Shown: piece after piece, positions 1 through 9,930 of the stretch | Layout: each line of letters opens with the position of its first letter | Numbering within the stretch: the first letter of the stretch is position 1 | Source: Valencia hispanica | Lineage: Eukaryota; Chordata; Actinopteri; Cyprinodontiformes; Valenciidae | Direction: 5' to 3' | DNA length: 64,000 nucleotides | NCBI GenBank assembly: GCA_963556495.2 | Contig: OY747717.1 | Location: 3,746,501 to 3,810,500 of the forward strand | Notes under the pieces: generated by a model | Seen by the model: only the letters and a program-made list of their open reading frames with translations | The model's database searches: none | What the model was told of the DNA's origin: nothing | Program-made: the position numbers and the translations under genes

Positions 1-726
1 TAAGTCCAGAGTGTGTCCTTTATTGTGTGTTGGTTGTTTGACATGCTGGATCAGTCCGAAGTTGTGGAGAGTATCATCTAACGTTTTTGCTTGTCTATCT
101 TGGGGGTTGTCGGTATGGATGTTAAAGTCCCCCACGATGATTAGTTGGTCATAGTCGATACATATTACAGAAAGAAGGTCATTGAAATCATTAAAGAAGT
201 TAGAGTTAAGTTTTGGTGGTTTATATAAACTTAGAAATAAAGCTTTGTTAGGCTCATTTATCTGGGTGGCTAGGTATTCAAAAGAATCAAACGTGCCCAG
301 AGTTACCTTTTTAAAGTTCATTGAGTTGTGAAAGACGGTGGCTACACCTCGTTTGTGTTTTCTGTTCTCGCTTAAGAAATTATAATTTGGAGGACTGGAT
401 TCTATTAATGAAGTTGTTTTGTTATTTTCATCTAGCCAAGTTTCTGATAAAAAAAGGGCGTGTAAATTATGCTCAGTGATGAAGTCATTGATAAGAAAAG
501 ACTTCCCGGATAGAGATCTAATGTTTAATAAAGCTAACTTAAGTATTGTGATGATGGGCAGCTGAACCTTCTGACAGGTTATCAATTTAAGATTTTGTTT
601 AATATGAGAGCGTGTGGTTAACGGTTTATGTTTCCTGCTGCTGATAATCACTGATATAGCCTCAGGGGTGCTGGGTGAATTCTGGGAGACGGTAGGGGTG
701 GATTTATTGCCCGGTTCCCTCAAATA
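1..726 (-). CDS. L2-like LINE ORF2, endonuclease start (partial)
   Basis: Read on the minus strand this stretch is open for all 242 codons and runs off the window edge. It encodes the start of an apurinic-type endonuclease as found in ORF2 of L2/CR1-type LINEs: NIRSLSGKSFLINDF near 530-480, the ETWLDE motif near 430, KRGVATVF near 355-330, LYKPPKLN near 225, VGDFN near 135-121 and KGHTLDL at the edge. The frame is the same as that of the ORF1 protein just upstream, from which a single TGA (729-727) separates it. No ATG precedes the endonuclease domain in this frame. The reverse transcriptase part would lie to the left of the window. The open frame suggests a young copy. Confidence 0.8.
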
Positions 727-2031
727 TCAGATATCTGTAATAATCAGTGGGGGGAAGCTCCCAGGCTTTGTGACACTAGTCCCAGGCGTTTGGTGTAGTC
801 TAAGTTTAGGTGTTAATTGTGTCCCAAATTTGATTTGCTCGTTCAGTCTGTCTGTAAAGTTTCTAAATGGAGACTCATTTGATGTAGCTGAGTCACAGGA
901 AGATGAAGACGTAATCTCTGATGGTTGTTTATCTGTTCGGTCCTGTGGTGTCATCATGACTTGGTGTTTTTGTTCTCTGATATCCATGGGCGCCTCAAGG
1001 TCAGCTTTTGGGAGCAAGTGTTTTGCTTTCTGATGTTGATAAGAAAAAATGTTTGCTGCCAACAGCCTTACTCCGGACCTGTTCATATAGCGCATTCCTG
1101 CTTTGAACAGATGATTAGCACTTCCAAATACTTTGAAATTATTAATAAATGTGAACGACTTCTCAGCTGATTGTTTGTTGAACCATTTATGGAGCATGCG
1201 GAGTCTGCTAAATCTGTCATCATTCCCTTCAGGGACTGGTCCGCTGATGAGGATGTTTACGTTAAGTCCATCAAGTCTCTGTAGGAGATCAGAAAAGTCT
1301 CTCTTCAGAATCTCTGATTGTCTCATCGCGATATCTGCTGATCCAGCGTGAATGACAAGCTTTTCCAAAGCAGGATGTTGGTCCAAGATTTTAGGGATTT
1401 TTTCTGATATTTCTCTCACTGTATTTTTGTAGCAGCTATAAACTTTGGTATTCTTGCTACAAAAAGCCTCAATTCCATTAATTGATCCGTCTTGTATGAT
1501 AACAGTCTTTGCTGTTGGCACTCTTACTTTGTTATGTGTCCGTTTGATGCGGCTGGGTTTCTCCTGGTGGCTTTGACTGGTCCTGGGGGCTGCGTCATCT
1601 TTCGGGGAACTCAAGGCTGCAAATCTGTTTTTCAGCGGGATTCCAGGTGGAGAAATATCTCTTGTTTTTGGCTGAAACCTCTTTTGTTCACTTTTAGCAG
1701 AAGCGGCAGTTCTGGGTTCAGAGGTTTCTCTGTGTCGGAGTTTCTTTTGTTTTTTCTTCCTCGGAGAACAGGCTGGGGTTGATTTCATGCGTTTTAAAGC
1801 TGGCCAGTGTTCATTATAGTGCGGAGTTCTGCCGCTCAGACGCCTGTAGGGAGTCTCTGTGACACGATGTAACACCGGGCTGTTTGTATTCAAAGGTAAA
1901 GGTAAAGTTGTGTCATTTTGTCCATAACCAGCGTGGAGATCAAAATTAATTTCCAGACGACGTAGCTTCGTTTCAATGCCCTCAATTCTGTGGAGCAGTT
2001 TTTCAAAATCCTCAGCTGAGCAAAAAGCCAT
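727..2031 (-). CDS. L2-like LINE ORF1, SGNH/esterase-type protein
   Basis: A 434-codon open frame on the minus strand. It starts with ATG in a good context (CAACATGG). Residues 5-35 (EDFEKLLHRIEGIETKLR) look like a short coiled coil. Residues 60-165 are basic and rich in Ser, Pro and Lys. Residues about 170-330 resemble the SGNH-hydrolase (esterase) fold of ORF1 in CR1/L2 LINEs: TVIIQDGSING (176-186), LVIHAGSADI (225-234), ILISGPVPEG (260-269) and a closing block NRSGVRLLAANIF (317-329). Expected catalytic residues look altered: the usual GxND block reads GSAD, and the usual DGxHPN block reads AGMRYMN (311-317). The C-terminal 100 residues are polar and low in complexity. The family role, RNA-binding or membrane-related, is not settled. 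Confidence 0.75.
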   Translation of the reverse strand: MAFCSAEDFEKLLHRIEGIETKLRRLEINFDLHAGYGQNDTTLPLPLNTNSPVLHRVTETPYRRLSGRTPHYNEHWPALKRMKSTPACSPRKKKQKKLRHRETSEPRTAASAKSEQKRFQPKTRDISPPGIPLKNRFAALSSPKDDAAPRTSQSHQEKPSRIKRTHNKVRVPTAKTVIIQDGSINGIEAFCSKNTKVYSCYKNTVREISEKIPKILDQHPALEKLVIHAGSADIAMRQSEILKRDFSDLLQRLDGLNVNILISGPVPEGNDDRFSRLRMLHKWFNKQSAEKSFTFINNFKVFGSANHLFKAGMRYMNRSGVRLLAANIFSYQHQKAKHLLPKADLEAPMDIREQKHQVMMTPQDRTDKQPSEITSSSSCDSATSNESPFRNFTDRLNEQIKFGTQLTPKLRLHQTPGTSVTKPGSFPPLIITDI

Positions 2032-2221
2032 GTTGATAAGTCCATAAAGTAATCCAAGAAGAGATCTGGTCTAATACAGTAACTCCAGGGGCTGGATAGA
2101 TAAAGTAACTAAGAAAAGGTTAAGAAAGAAAACAAGAAAAGCAAACAGAAAAGAAAATAAGTGAACGGATCTGGAGAGAGACAGAGAGCAGCTGCTCCTC
2201 CTTCAGCAGACAGCGACAGCG
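2032..2221 (-). mobile_element. probable 5' UTR of the L2-like LINE
   Basis: About 190 bases lie between the ORF1 start codon and the ATCC array. They are A-rich on the + strand and contain no ORF. Their position upstream of ORF1 suggests the LINE 5' untranslated region. The exact 5' end of the element is not visible. Confidence 0.4.
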
Positions 2222-2241
2222 ATGGATGGATGTTTACATAA

Positions 2242-2842
2242 CATCCATCCATTCATCCATCCATCCATCCATCCGTTCATCCATCCATCCATCCGTTCAT
2301 CCATCCATCCATCCATCCGTTCATCCATCCATCCATCCATCCGTTCATCCATCCATCCATCCATCCGTTCATCCATCCATCCATCCATCCGTTCATCCAT
2401 CCATTCATCCATCTGTTCATCCATCCATCCGTTCATTCATCCATTCATCCATCCATCCATCCGTTCATCCATCCATCCATCCATCCGTTCTTCCTCCGTT
2501 CATCCATCCGTCCGTCCATCTGTTCAACCATCCATCCGATTATCCATCCATCCGATTGTCCATCCATTCATCCACCCATCCATCCATCTGATTGTTCATC
2601 CATCCATCATCCATCCATCCGTTCATCTATCTATCCATCATCCATCCATCAATCCGATTGTCCGTCCATCCATCCATCTATCCATCATCCATTCATCCAT
2701 CCATCCATCTATCCATCCGATTGTTCATCCATCCATTCATCCATCCGTTCATTCATCCATCCGTCCATCTGATTGTTCATCTATCTATTCATCATCCATC
2801 CATCTGTCCATTCATCCATCCATCCAATTGTTCATCTCTCTG
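2242..2842. repeat. ATCC tetranucleotide array
   Basis: About 600 bases of ATCC units with regular variants (GTTC, ATTC, GATTGTTC). The first part has a 20-base higher-order unit of four ATCC copies plus GTTC, repeated several times. The right half is more degenerate. Open frames across it read Ser-Ile-His-Pro or Met-Asp-Gly-Trp repeats and are artefacts of the period. It abuts the 5' side of the LINE. Confidence 0.95.
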
Positions 2843-2860
2843 TCCGTTGATCGTTTGTTT

Positions 2861-4564
2861 AAACTGTACCACCAGCAGAGGGTTACTCAGAAGTAGTTTG
2901 TAATATAAATATGGTCAACTGGTCCAATCTGGGATTAGAACTAAAATTAATGGACAGAAGGTTAAACGTAAAGTTTTTACAAAATAATGTACAATCTTGT
3001 TAATTACAGTAAGAAACAAACGGCTCAGTAATGGTTTAAGCTCTCAGGTACAAAGCTGTGTGTTTATGGTTGTGAAATGAAGGGATGAAAACCAGGCAGT
3101 GACCCTGAGCTTTTATCCTCCATGAGAACTTATCTAGATTCTTCACACCGAGATCAATCTGACTGCTGCTCCCAGCAGGTAGGATGTTGACTGCTCAGAA
3201 CTAATCCACACCACCTAGCCTCGAAACAAAACTGATTGGTCCACCTAGAGTGGGCTTGCTCTAGGACCTGCTGTTCCTCTGTGGCTGTCTGCGGCTGTCT
3301 TTAATTTACATTAAAGGTTAAATGGAGACGTTATGGATGCAGATGCAGCAGAGATTCTCCATAAAGGTGAATCAGACGAGCGAAGCTGCGGCGGATCACT
3401 GTAGGGGATGTTTTATCCAGCTGTCACCATCTGCCCACTTCACCCACACACAGCTACCTCCCACACCGACACCGGCCCTCAACCTGACCCACACACTAAA
3501 TGCCCCCCCCCCCCCAATGCTGACTGGAGGCGGGGCTTCACTGCTATTGTCCCGCCTTAATTGAGGCCAAGCATGACAAGCGTGTGGATGTATTCATACC
3601 ACACGCCTATTCAGAGGGAGCGGCTGGCCGTGACCCCGGCTCGGCCCGCTCCTCCTCCTCAGAGGCTTTGTGAAGGAGGGCGCTGTTAACCCCGCGCTGC
3701 GTCTCCTTTCACATGGAAATAAAATGAGGAGGCCCCCTCTGATATACTGCTACAGGAACACACAGAGTTTCCAATCAGGTCCGCGCGGACACTGGAGTGA
3801 CATCCCGTTTTTTTTTTTTTTTTTCCTGAACGGGAACAAAGGAGAGATTTTCTGCAGTTTAGCTCCTTGTTTCCTGCAGCGATGACAGAACTGGGGCCAA
3901 AACAGGCGCCGTCACAAACAACTTCACCATCTAAGCTCCATTTTAGCAACAAAACGAATTAACGAATCAAATGAAGTACGTCTGAAATGCACTTTTGTGG
4001 TTTTTATTTATTTTTCAATTGCCACCTGTAAAAAAAAAAAAATCTTTCTTCTCCATTGTTTGTTTTGTGTGAATATCAGAAAGTAGTGAGAATAAACGGA
4101 CGACGGTGTCTGTCACGTCTTCTGGTACCAAAAAGCAGCTCTCCTCTGCTTTTTTACTTTTGTTTATTTTTCACCATTTACAACTTGAGTTTCTAAGGAT
4201 ATAAATATAACGTTAGAAATCCAAACAGAATTGAAAAGTCTTCTGTTTTTTTTTCTTCTTTCAGTTTTATCAGTTCACAATCTGCTTTTTTTATTTTACT
4301 TTAATCAGCATTAATCAAATAACCTTTTTTCCTGAACTCCTTCCTTTTCAATTCCTGAATTTAATAAGAGTTTATTATATTCTGTCTTCTATAACTTAAA
4401 AAAAGTTGGAAGTGTACAACTGACTGAAGATTTGATTATTTTTTTTAAATAGTACAAGCTGACATAGCCAGGGTAGAAAACAATAAAACAACTTAAAAAC
4501 AGTCAGTGTTAATGTTTAGAAATGTTTAAATAATACTTTGCCCATATGTGAGAATCAAACATGC
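2861..4564. other. intron, no recognised gene
   Basis: Intronic DNA with a C run near 3502-3515, a T run near 3810-3825 and an A run near 4030-4041. A GC-richer block lies around 3590-3720. Short ORFs here match no family I recognise and are treated as chance. From 3960 to 4560 it is AT-rich without clear structure. Confidence 0.6.
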
Positions 4565-5062
4565 TTAAATCACTTTGGAGGTTTATTTTTACTTTTTGCA
4601 CAGCCTAGTTTCCCAGCTGTACTTGAATGCAGCATGGGCCTTTTATCCAAAATAAGGAGTTTGGGCTGATTTGATGCTACTGGTAGTCATGTTTCCATTC
4701 AGCTTGACATTGTTTCAGGTGAGTCATTCAGTTCCGAGCAGAGCGTGTTATGGACCTTATTGCTGTTGGAAGATGCGTTTGCTTACAAGGTTCTGGTTTT
4801 TCTACTGTGGCTGCATGAGAAACCATTAATGTCCCCAATTAGCAGAGTTTAGTAATAGCTGGGAGTCATTTCTGTTTTGGTGTCACTTTATAAAGTTGCC
4901 CTGTGGAAACGTTGCACTGTGCTCCCCTGAGTTCCCCTCATAAATATACTGCATTTGTTCAGGTGGACAACAACTGGATTCGTTCGGTGCAGGTATGTAT
5001 CGAACCGACAGGGCCGTACCGAAAAATATGAAAACATGTACCGTTACGCCCCCTAGTGGTTA
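4565..5062. mobile_element. fragment of hAT-like DNA element (right half)
   Basis: This stretch matches 54780-55130 base by base over long parts (for example GATGCTACTGGTAG, ATAGCTGGGAGTC, TTCTGTTTTGGTGTCACTTT, CGACAGGGCCGTACCGAAAA) and ends in GTACCGTTACGCCCCCTA, close to the terminal repeat of the element at 53635-55130. The left half is missing. The class is inferred from the TAGGGGTGTAAC-type end. Confidence 0.6.
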
Positions 5063-5090
5063 CGGTTAACCTTAGCCTATGAGTGGCTTG

Positions 5091-5500
5091 TTTAAAGGGC
5101 AGCTTACGCCCAAATCAACTTTGTTTTGCTGATAAACTGTATAGATGAGTGTCTAATAGTTCTCTCTATATGTCTGGTCATTATTTTTTGTATTTTAGTG
5201 CATTTTAGTAGAAATACAAATTTTCTACCACAAACCGTAAGTGTGGCGCCCTCTTCAGGTTAAAACTCTACACTGCACTTGAATTTGAATCTGGCATTGC
5301 AATTCGCTCTGCAGTGAGGGCTGACGTCAGCCATTTTGCCGCTGTGGGGTATAAAACAAGTTGAGTCTCGGCCACGCCTCCATAGCGAGTTGGAGTTGGA
5401 ATAGCAAGGAATTGTTGAGAATTACATTTCATTTCGAAGGCAGGTTGGTTTGGAAGTTTGTCTCGTTTTAATAATGCATAAAATGATCTTTTTAAAACTG
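5091..5500. mobile_element. fragment related to the TTAAAG-ended element at 24.9 kb
   Basis: It begins TTTAAAGGGCAGCTTACGCC and shares the order of blocks with 24900-25215: an AACTTTG block, TAAACTGTATA, GCGCCCTCTT, a GTATAAAAC block and an ACGCC...GCGAGTTGGAG end. The copy is diverged and lacks a visible right terminus. Chance ORFs here are not genes. Confidence 0.5.
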
Positions 5501-5674
5501 CCATTTGTTTTAACTCTGGTTGTTTGAATGTTGATTTTGTTTTTCTTCTTGTTTTTCCTTGACTTCCATCCTTCCTCTAACAGCTTTTCTCTTCTCTCGC
5601 TCTTGTCAATATTTACAACTTTCTAACCTGTTTTCTTCTTCTCGACTGTTTCTCTCCCTTTCTTCCTTTCCAAG

Positions 5675-5767
5675 CTGCCAGCACCAGCACTGCTGCCACT
5701 GCTGGGGCTCTCGGGGTCCACCCTCAGGGGGCCCCCGGCTCTCATAGCATCCCCTCAGTCAACGAAG
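5675..5767 (+). CDS. wdr7: WDR7 exon A (linker, probable cassette exon)
   Basis: The exon encodes an Ala/Ser/Thr- and Gly/Pro-rich stretch (AASTSTAATAGALG ... GSHSIPSVNEG) ending in Val-Asn-Glu-Gly, which leads directly into the conserved WSQLAAMHC of exon B. The acceptor is a strong pyrimidine tract ending CCAAG; CAG at 5679-5681 is an alternative acceptor seven bases later. The donor is GAAG|GTACAG. With the first acceptor the exon is 93 bases with phase 1 on both sides, so skipping would keep frame. Such low-complexity linker exons vary between species, so the call rests on the ending and the frame. Confidence 0.65.
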
Positions 5768-6164
5768 GTACAGACTGATCTGACGGGTTGACGCTTAGGG
5801 AAAGTCTGCAGCCACATTCATGCTTTCCCTTTTCACTGACTTTGTCTTCAGAGAGCTTCTGTCTCCCAGACCTCCATTACTTCCCTCTCTGTGCATTCAG
5901 CATTCGTCCTTTGTCTCCACAAGTCCTCGCCCCGTCGCTGTTCTTCTGTACTCCTCCCCCCCTTTTTGAATCTGGCTTCATCGTTTCTCTTTTCTTGCAT
6001 CAGTCTTGTTTTCCCCCCTGACAGTGTTTGCTTTTCACCTCAGGTCTGTAGCTCCAGTCCGTGTCCTTGTTTTGGATTGACGCTCAGCCTTGTCTCAGTT
6101 CGCTTTCAAACCAGTTAGTTTTTAATTTTGTTCTAAATTCACATGCAGCAAAATGCTTCAATCT
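5768..6164. other. intron, pyrimidine-rich
   Basis: Start of the 10-kb intron after exon A. Rich in CT tracts around 5800-6060, with no repeat or gene recognised. ORFs crossing it are chance products of the biased composition. Confidence 0.6.
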
Positions 6165-7181
6165 ATGGAGGACCAAAACTGACATAATTAAGAATAAAAG
6201 CAGAAATATGTATGTTTTGTTTTTCCTTTACCTTATACATGCATTTTTGCAAAGAAATTTATATATTTTGTTTTTCCTTTTCCTTTATACGTGCATTTTC
6301 TTAATGAAATGTATTTACTTTGTTTTTCCTTTTCCTTACATGTGCATTTTTGCGAAGGAATGTATATACTTTGTTTTTCCTTTTCCTTATATGTGCATTT
6401 TTGCGAAGAAATGTATATATCTTTGTTTTTCCTTTTCCTTTATACGTGCATTTTCTTCAAGTAATGTATATATTTTGTTTTTCCTTATACGTGCATTTTC
6501 GTCAAGAAATATAAATATTTTGTTTTTGCTTTTCCTTATACATGCATTCCTTGTTTTTACATTCCTTCATCTCCTCTTTTTACTTTACCTTATGCATTAT
6601 GTGCAATCAATCTGCACATGGATCCTGCTCCTTCCTGTTTATTGACCAATAGTAGAGGAGCTGCACCAAGAAGGGCAGCCCTCCTCATTTGCATAATGAG
6701 GCAGAAATGCATAAGGAAAAGTAAAAAGAGGAGACGAGTGAATGTAAAAACAAGGAATGGATGTATAAGGAAAAGGAAAAACAAAATATATACATTTCTT
6801 GACGAAAATGCACAATAAGGAAAAACAAAATATATACATTTCTTGATGGAAATGCACCTATGAGGAAAAGGAAAAACAAAATATATAAATTTCTTTAAGA
6901 AAATGCACGTATAAGGAAAAGGAAAATATATACATTACTTGAAGAAAATCCACATATAAAAGGAAAAGGAAAAACAAAATATATAAATTTCTTCGCAAAA
7001 ATGCACATTTAAGGAAAAGGAAAAACAAAGTATATACATTTCTTGAAGAAAATTAACATATAAAGGAAAAGGAAAAACAAAATGTATACATTTCTTTGCA
7101 AAAATGCGTGTATAAGGAACAGGAAAAACAATAGATATATTTCTGCTTTTATTCTTAATTATGTCAGTTTTGGTCCTCCAT
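6165..7181. mobile_element. fold-back element: 1-kb inverted repeat with minisatellite arms
   Basis: The left end ATGGAGGACCAAAACTGACA reappears as its reverse complement at the right end (7162-7181), followed inward by ATTAAGAATAAAAGCAGAAA and its complement. Each arm of about 440-480 bases is made of about seven tandem units of about 52 bases around TTTGTTTTTCCTTTTCC plus TGCATTTTC (left) or the complement (right). The loop is about 100 bases (6601-6700). The flanks share TTCAA, possibly part of a target duplication. A DNA-type fold-back/MITE is inferred. The many ORFs read here are repeat artefacts. Confidence 0.85.
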
Positions 7182-7405
7182 TCAAATCCACGTGACTCTA
7201 CTGAATCAGGCCTCCTTAGTTCTCCAGTGTATTTTTAAAGCACACAGTATTGTGCAAGTGTCTTGAGACTTTTTTGTTTCCATTGCAGCTATATGAAGTT
7301 ATAAATGACGTAAAAGACGTTAATCTACTTGAATCTTTTATAATCTGGAGCAGGATTATAACTGGATAATTTTTTTTTTTTAGAATCAACACTAAAGTTA
7401 ATAAT

Positions 7406-7740
7406 TAGGGATGCACCGATATGAAATATCGGGCCGATATCGATATCCGATAATAATGTTGCTGTTATGGGTGATAACTGATATTATACATAGTTCCCTA
7501 CAATGCTAGCACTGTGTAAAAGCGACTGCACCACCTGCACTGCTTTTCTGCTTCAGTTAAACACCCCATAATCCTTTGCTACATCCCTACCACTGTCAGA
7601 TGACCGAACAAAAACCACATGGCCAACCAATAATCATTGGTTGTTAATAAAGGCCTGGTTTTACTTTTCGGTAACGATTCGAATATGTTAAAAAATCGTC
7701 GGCTTTTTCCGTGTTGATGCCGATATATTGTGCATCCTTA
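7406..7740. mobile_element. hAT-like MITE with TAGGGATGCACCGAT ends
   Basis: The left terminus is TAGGGATGCACCGATATG; the right terminus is CCGATATATTGTGCATCCTTA, its imperfect reverse complement. GCCGATATCGATATCC lies just inside the left end. The flanks TTAATAAT and TTAAATAAT suggest a decayed 8-bp target duplication. At 335 bases there is no coding capacity. hAT-like assignment rests on the end sequence and target size. Confidence 0.65.
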
Positions 7741-8644
7741 TTAAATAATATAAGAAAACTAAATTAGAATCGGTAAACGGTGGAACCAACCAAGGTCCTA
7801 AAGGCCATCTCCAAGTCCCGAAAAGAATCTTCCAGATCAAGTCAAAAATGAGAGAGCAGGGTGTAGATTCTAAGACTAGAATAATGGCAGCCTTACATGG
7901 TTTACTTTAATAAAAAGAATTGTACTCAATTCCCCGATGCTATTTTTTATTATTAGCATCTGCAAAATAATAAAAAATGCTTAAAATAAATGTGAAAACA
8001 ATAAATAAACATGTCACCCATATACTTTCAAAGGTTTTGCGAAGTTGTTAAATTTGTCCAGTAATCTTATCTAATATAGCAAGCTGACATTAGCCTCGCC
8101 TACATGCTAATTCCAACAATAGCCATTTCACATGCCCGATTCCAAGTGCACGTCATCGGCGGGCTGGTGGAATCAAGTCACAAGTCTCCTAAACGTGACT
8201 CGACTTTAGGACTTACCGTTTCAGACTGCCGGTTTGTCCTGCTGTGATCCATGCTAACGAAAATCTATTTATTTTTGTAGGGATAATTCACAAAACGTAA
8301 TCTCTGTGCACTTTACAAGAAAAAGTAAACTCAACCCAAACATATTTATATTCCAACTGATCCTAGAGATGTGTCACACTGAACGGCCCAAGATTTCCGT
8401 TTGTTATCAAACTGCTCGACGTCTCGCTGTAGCAGGACGCGCCGAAAGCCAACGTCATTCATTGGTCAATGGCGCAGTCCGCGGTCGTAGAATTTCAGGC
8501 AGTGCCTGAAGACTCACGATGGCTGGTTTTGGTTGTACGAGCAATAAATAAGCAGAGCTGCGGATCACATTCACACGGCCTGTTTTTTTCATCAAGGTTA
8601 CTTTAACGATGAAAGAAAAGCTCTAGGATGGCCGAAATCTTAAG
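7741..8644. other. intron, no recognised gene
   Basis: Nothing firmly recognised. A 67-codon ORF at 8306-8509 has no family resemblance and is taken as chance. Confidence 0.5.
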
Positions 8645-8740
8645 GAAAGCCAGCAGACTGACAGAAGCGAGGCTGCCGATCGAGCAGGGTTTCGAAACCG
8701 GCAACCCTCGGCGTACAGGACGAGCTCCTACGGTTTCACC
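8645..8740 (-). repeat. SINE fragment (tRNA-derived family)
   Basis: GCAGACTGACAGAAGCGAGG at 8650 is identical to the SINE at 31.7-32.0 kb. It is followed by GGGTTTCGAAACCGG, a B-box-like sequence on the minus strand. The piece appears internally deleted. Confidence 0.5.
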
Positions 8741-9378
8741 CGTGATGCTTTGTGTTGTTGACATTGGAGCGATGTAATCGGTTAACTTTATGTTCTTCAA
8801 TGACCCATTGACCTACTTTTGGGGTGTGGGCGGGGCTACACACCGGTGTGCAGTTATCAATAAATAGCTGCTGCTCATTCATCAAAAGAAAACTCTTGCA
8901 TGCAGGCCAAACGTAATGTTGACTGTGCTTCTTAATTTCCTCCGTTTTACCGATATCTAGCTCTTGTTCAGCAAAGATACCGCAAAACAGTGTAAGTTAT
9001 GGATAATAAGGGATTCCAACCCCCCCCCCCCCTCCCAGAATCATTTACATTTCACAATTTCTGAAATAAAATCATTCATATAAAAAGGACCTTAGCATGT
9101 ACAAAACTTGGACAAAACCGAGTGCCTGTCTTACAATACAAACTTTGGAATGCCGCTTGCTTGGATAAGAAGTTTGCTGTTATTAGATCTAAAGTCCAGC
9201 AAAACCACATCAGGAGATCTATAGAAGACGGCTCTATTTGCTGAACAGTCAAATTAAAAAGTTTTAGCCTGAAAAATCATTAGTGAAGGTCACTTTGAAA
9301 GTTTCAGAAAAACTCTGGCTCCTTGGCGAGAAAGTTGGAAAGGAAATTCGAAACGTATGTACGATTGAATTGAGATTA
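8741..9378. other. intron with C run
   Basis: Contains a run of about 13 C near 9020-9033. No gene or repeat family recognised. Confidence 0.5.
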
Positions 9379-9440
9379 CTTTTCTTTTAAAGTGCCTTGA
9401 GATGACGTGTTGTAAATTGCCGCTATATAAATAAAATGAA
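9379..9440 (+). repeat. LINE/SINE 3' tail
   Basis: AAAGTGCCTTGAGATGACGT followed by GCTATATAAATAAAATGAAT is the common 3' end shared by L2-type LINEs and dependent SINEs in fish. No body of an element is recognisable upstream. Confidence 0.45.
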
Positions 9441-9447
9441 TTACTCA

Positions 9448-9930
9448 TGACCCAAGCTAGACTTGTAGTCTAAACCGAGACAAAGACACTACCAAGACCA
9501 GAGGGTTTCAAGACGATGTCAAGACAAAGAACAAGTCGAGACCGGAGGAAAAAAAAAACAGACTAGTTTTAAAATTACGCAATAACTTGTATGAACAGCA
9601 GCATACTAGGGTTCAGCCACAGTTTACATTCAATACATATTAGACGGTATTACTTCAACTACAGGCAATACAGAGACAGACCATGTCATGTGTGTGACTG
9701 AGCTCACTGTAAATGTTTTTGCAGACTGGGTGAGATCAACTATGTGTAGCAACTGTATGATGGCTGTTACTGCACTAGACTTGTAGTCAAGACCGCCTAA
9801 ACAGAGACCAAGACACTACCAAGTACAGAGGGTATTGAGACCAAGACCAAAGACCGTCAAGGCCGTGACAAGACCGAGACCACGTAAAAGTGGTCTTGAG
9901 ACCAAGATCGGTCTCGAGACATACATCACT
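9448..9930. repeat. dispersed element with repeated CTAGACTTGTAGTC block
   Basis: A block with CTAGACTTGTAGTC and ACACTACCAAG occurs at about 9457-9545 and again at 9775-9880, 318 bases apart and in the same orientation. CCCAAGC stands at both outer edges. The right part carries GGTCTTGAGACCAAGATCGG, a short palindromic run. Looks like a non-autonomous element; class unknown. Confidence 0.5.

Noticed and set aside
2203..2903. Long ORFs of Ser-Ile-His-Pro or Met-Asp-Gly-Trp repeats on both strands
   Set aside because: They are translations of the ATCC array; length comes from the period lacking stops.
3322..3952. Possible upstream WDR7 exon or small gene in the GC-rich block
   Set aside because: No family sequence, and no splice-bounded frame that joins exon A.
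6061..6879. Several ORFs rich in Phe, Leu and Ile resembling membrane segments
   Set aside because: They read the tandem arms of the fold-back element in different frames on both strands.
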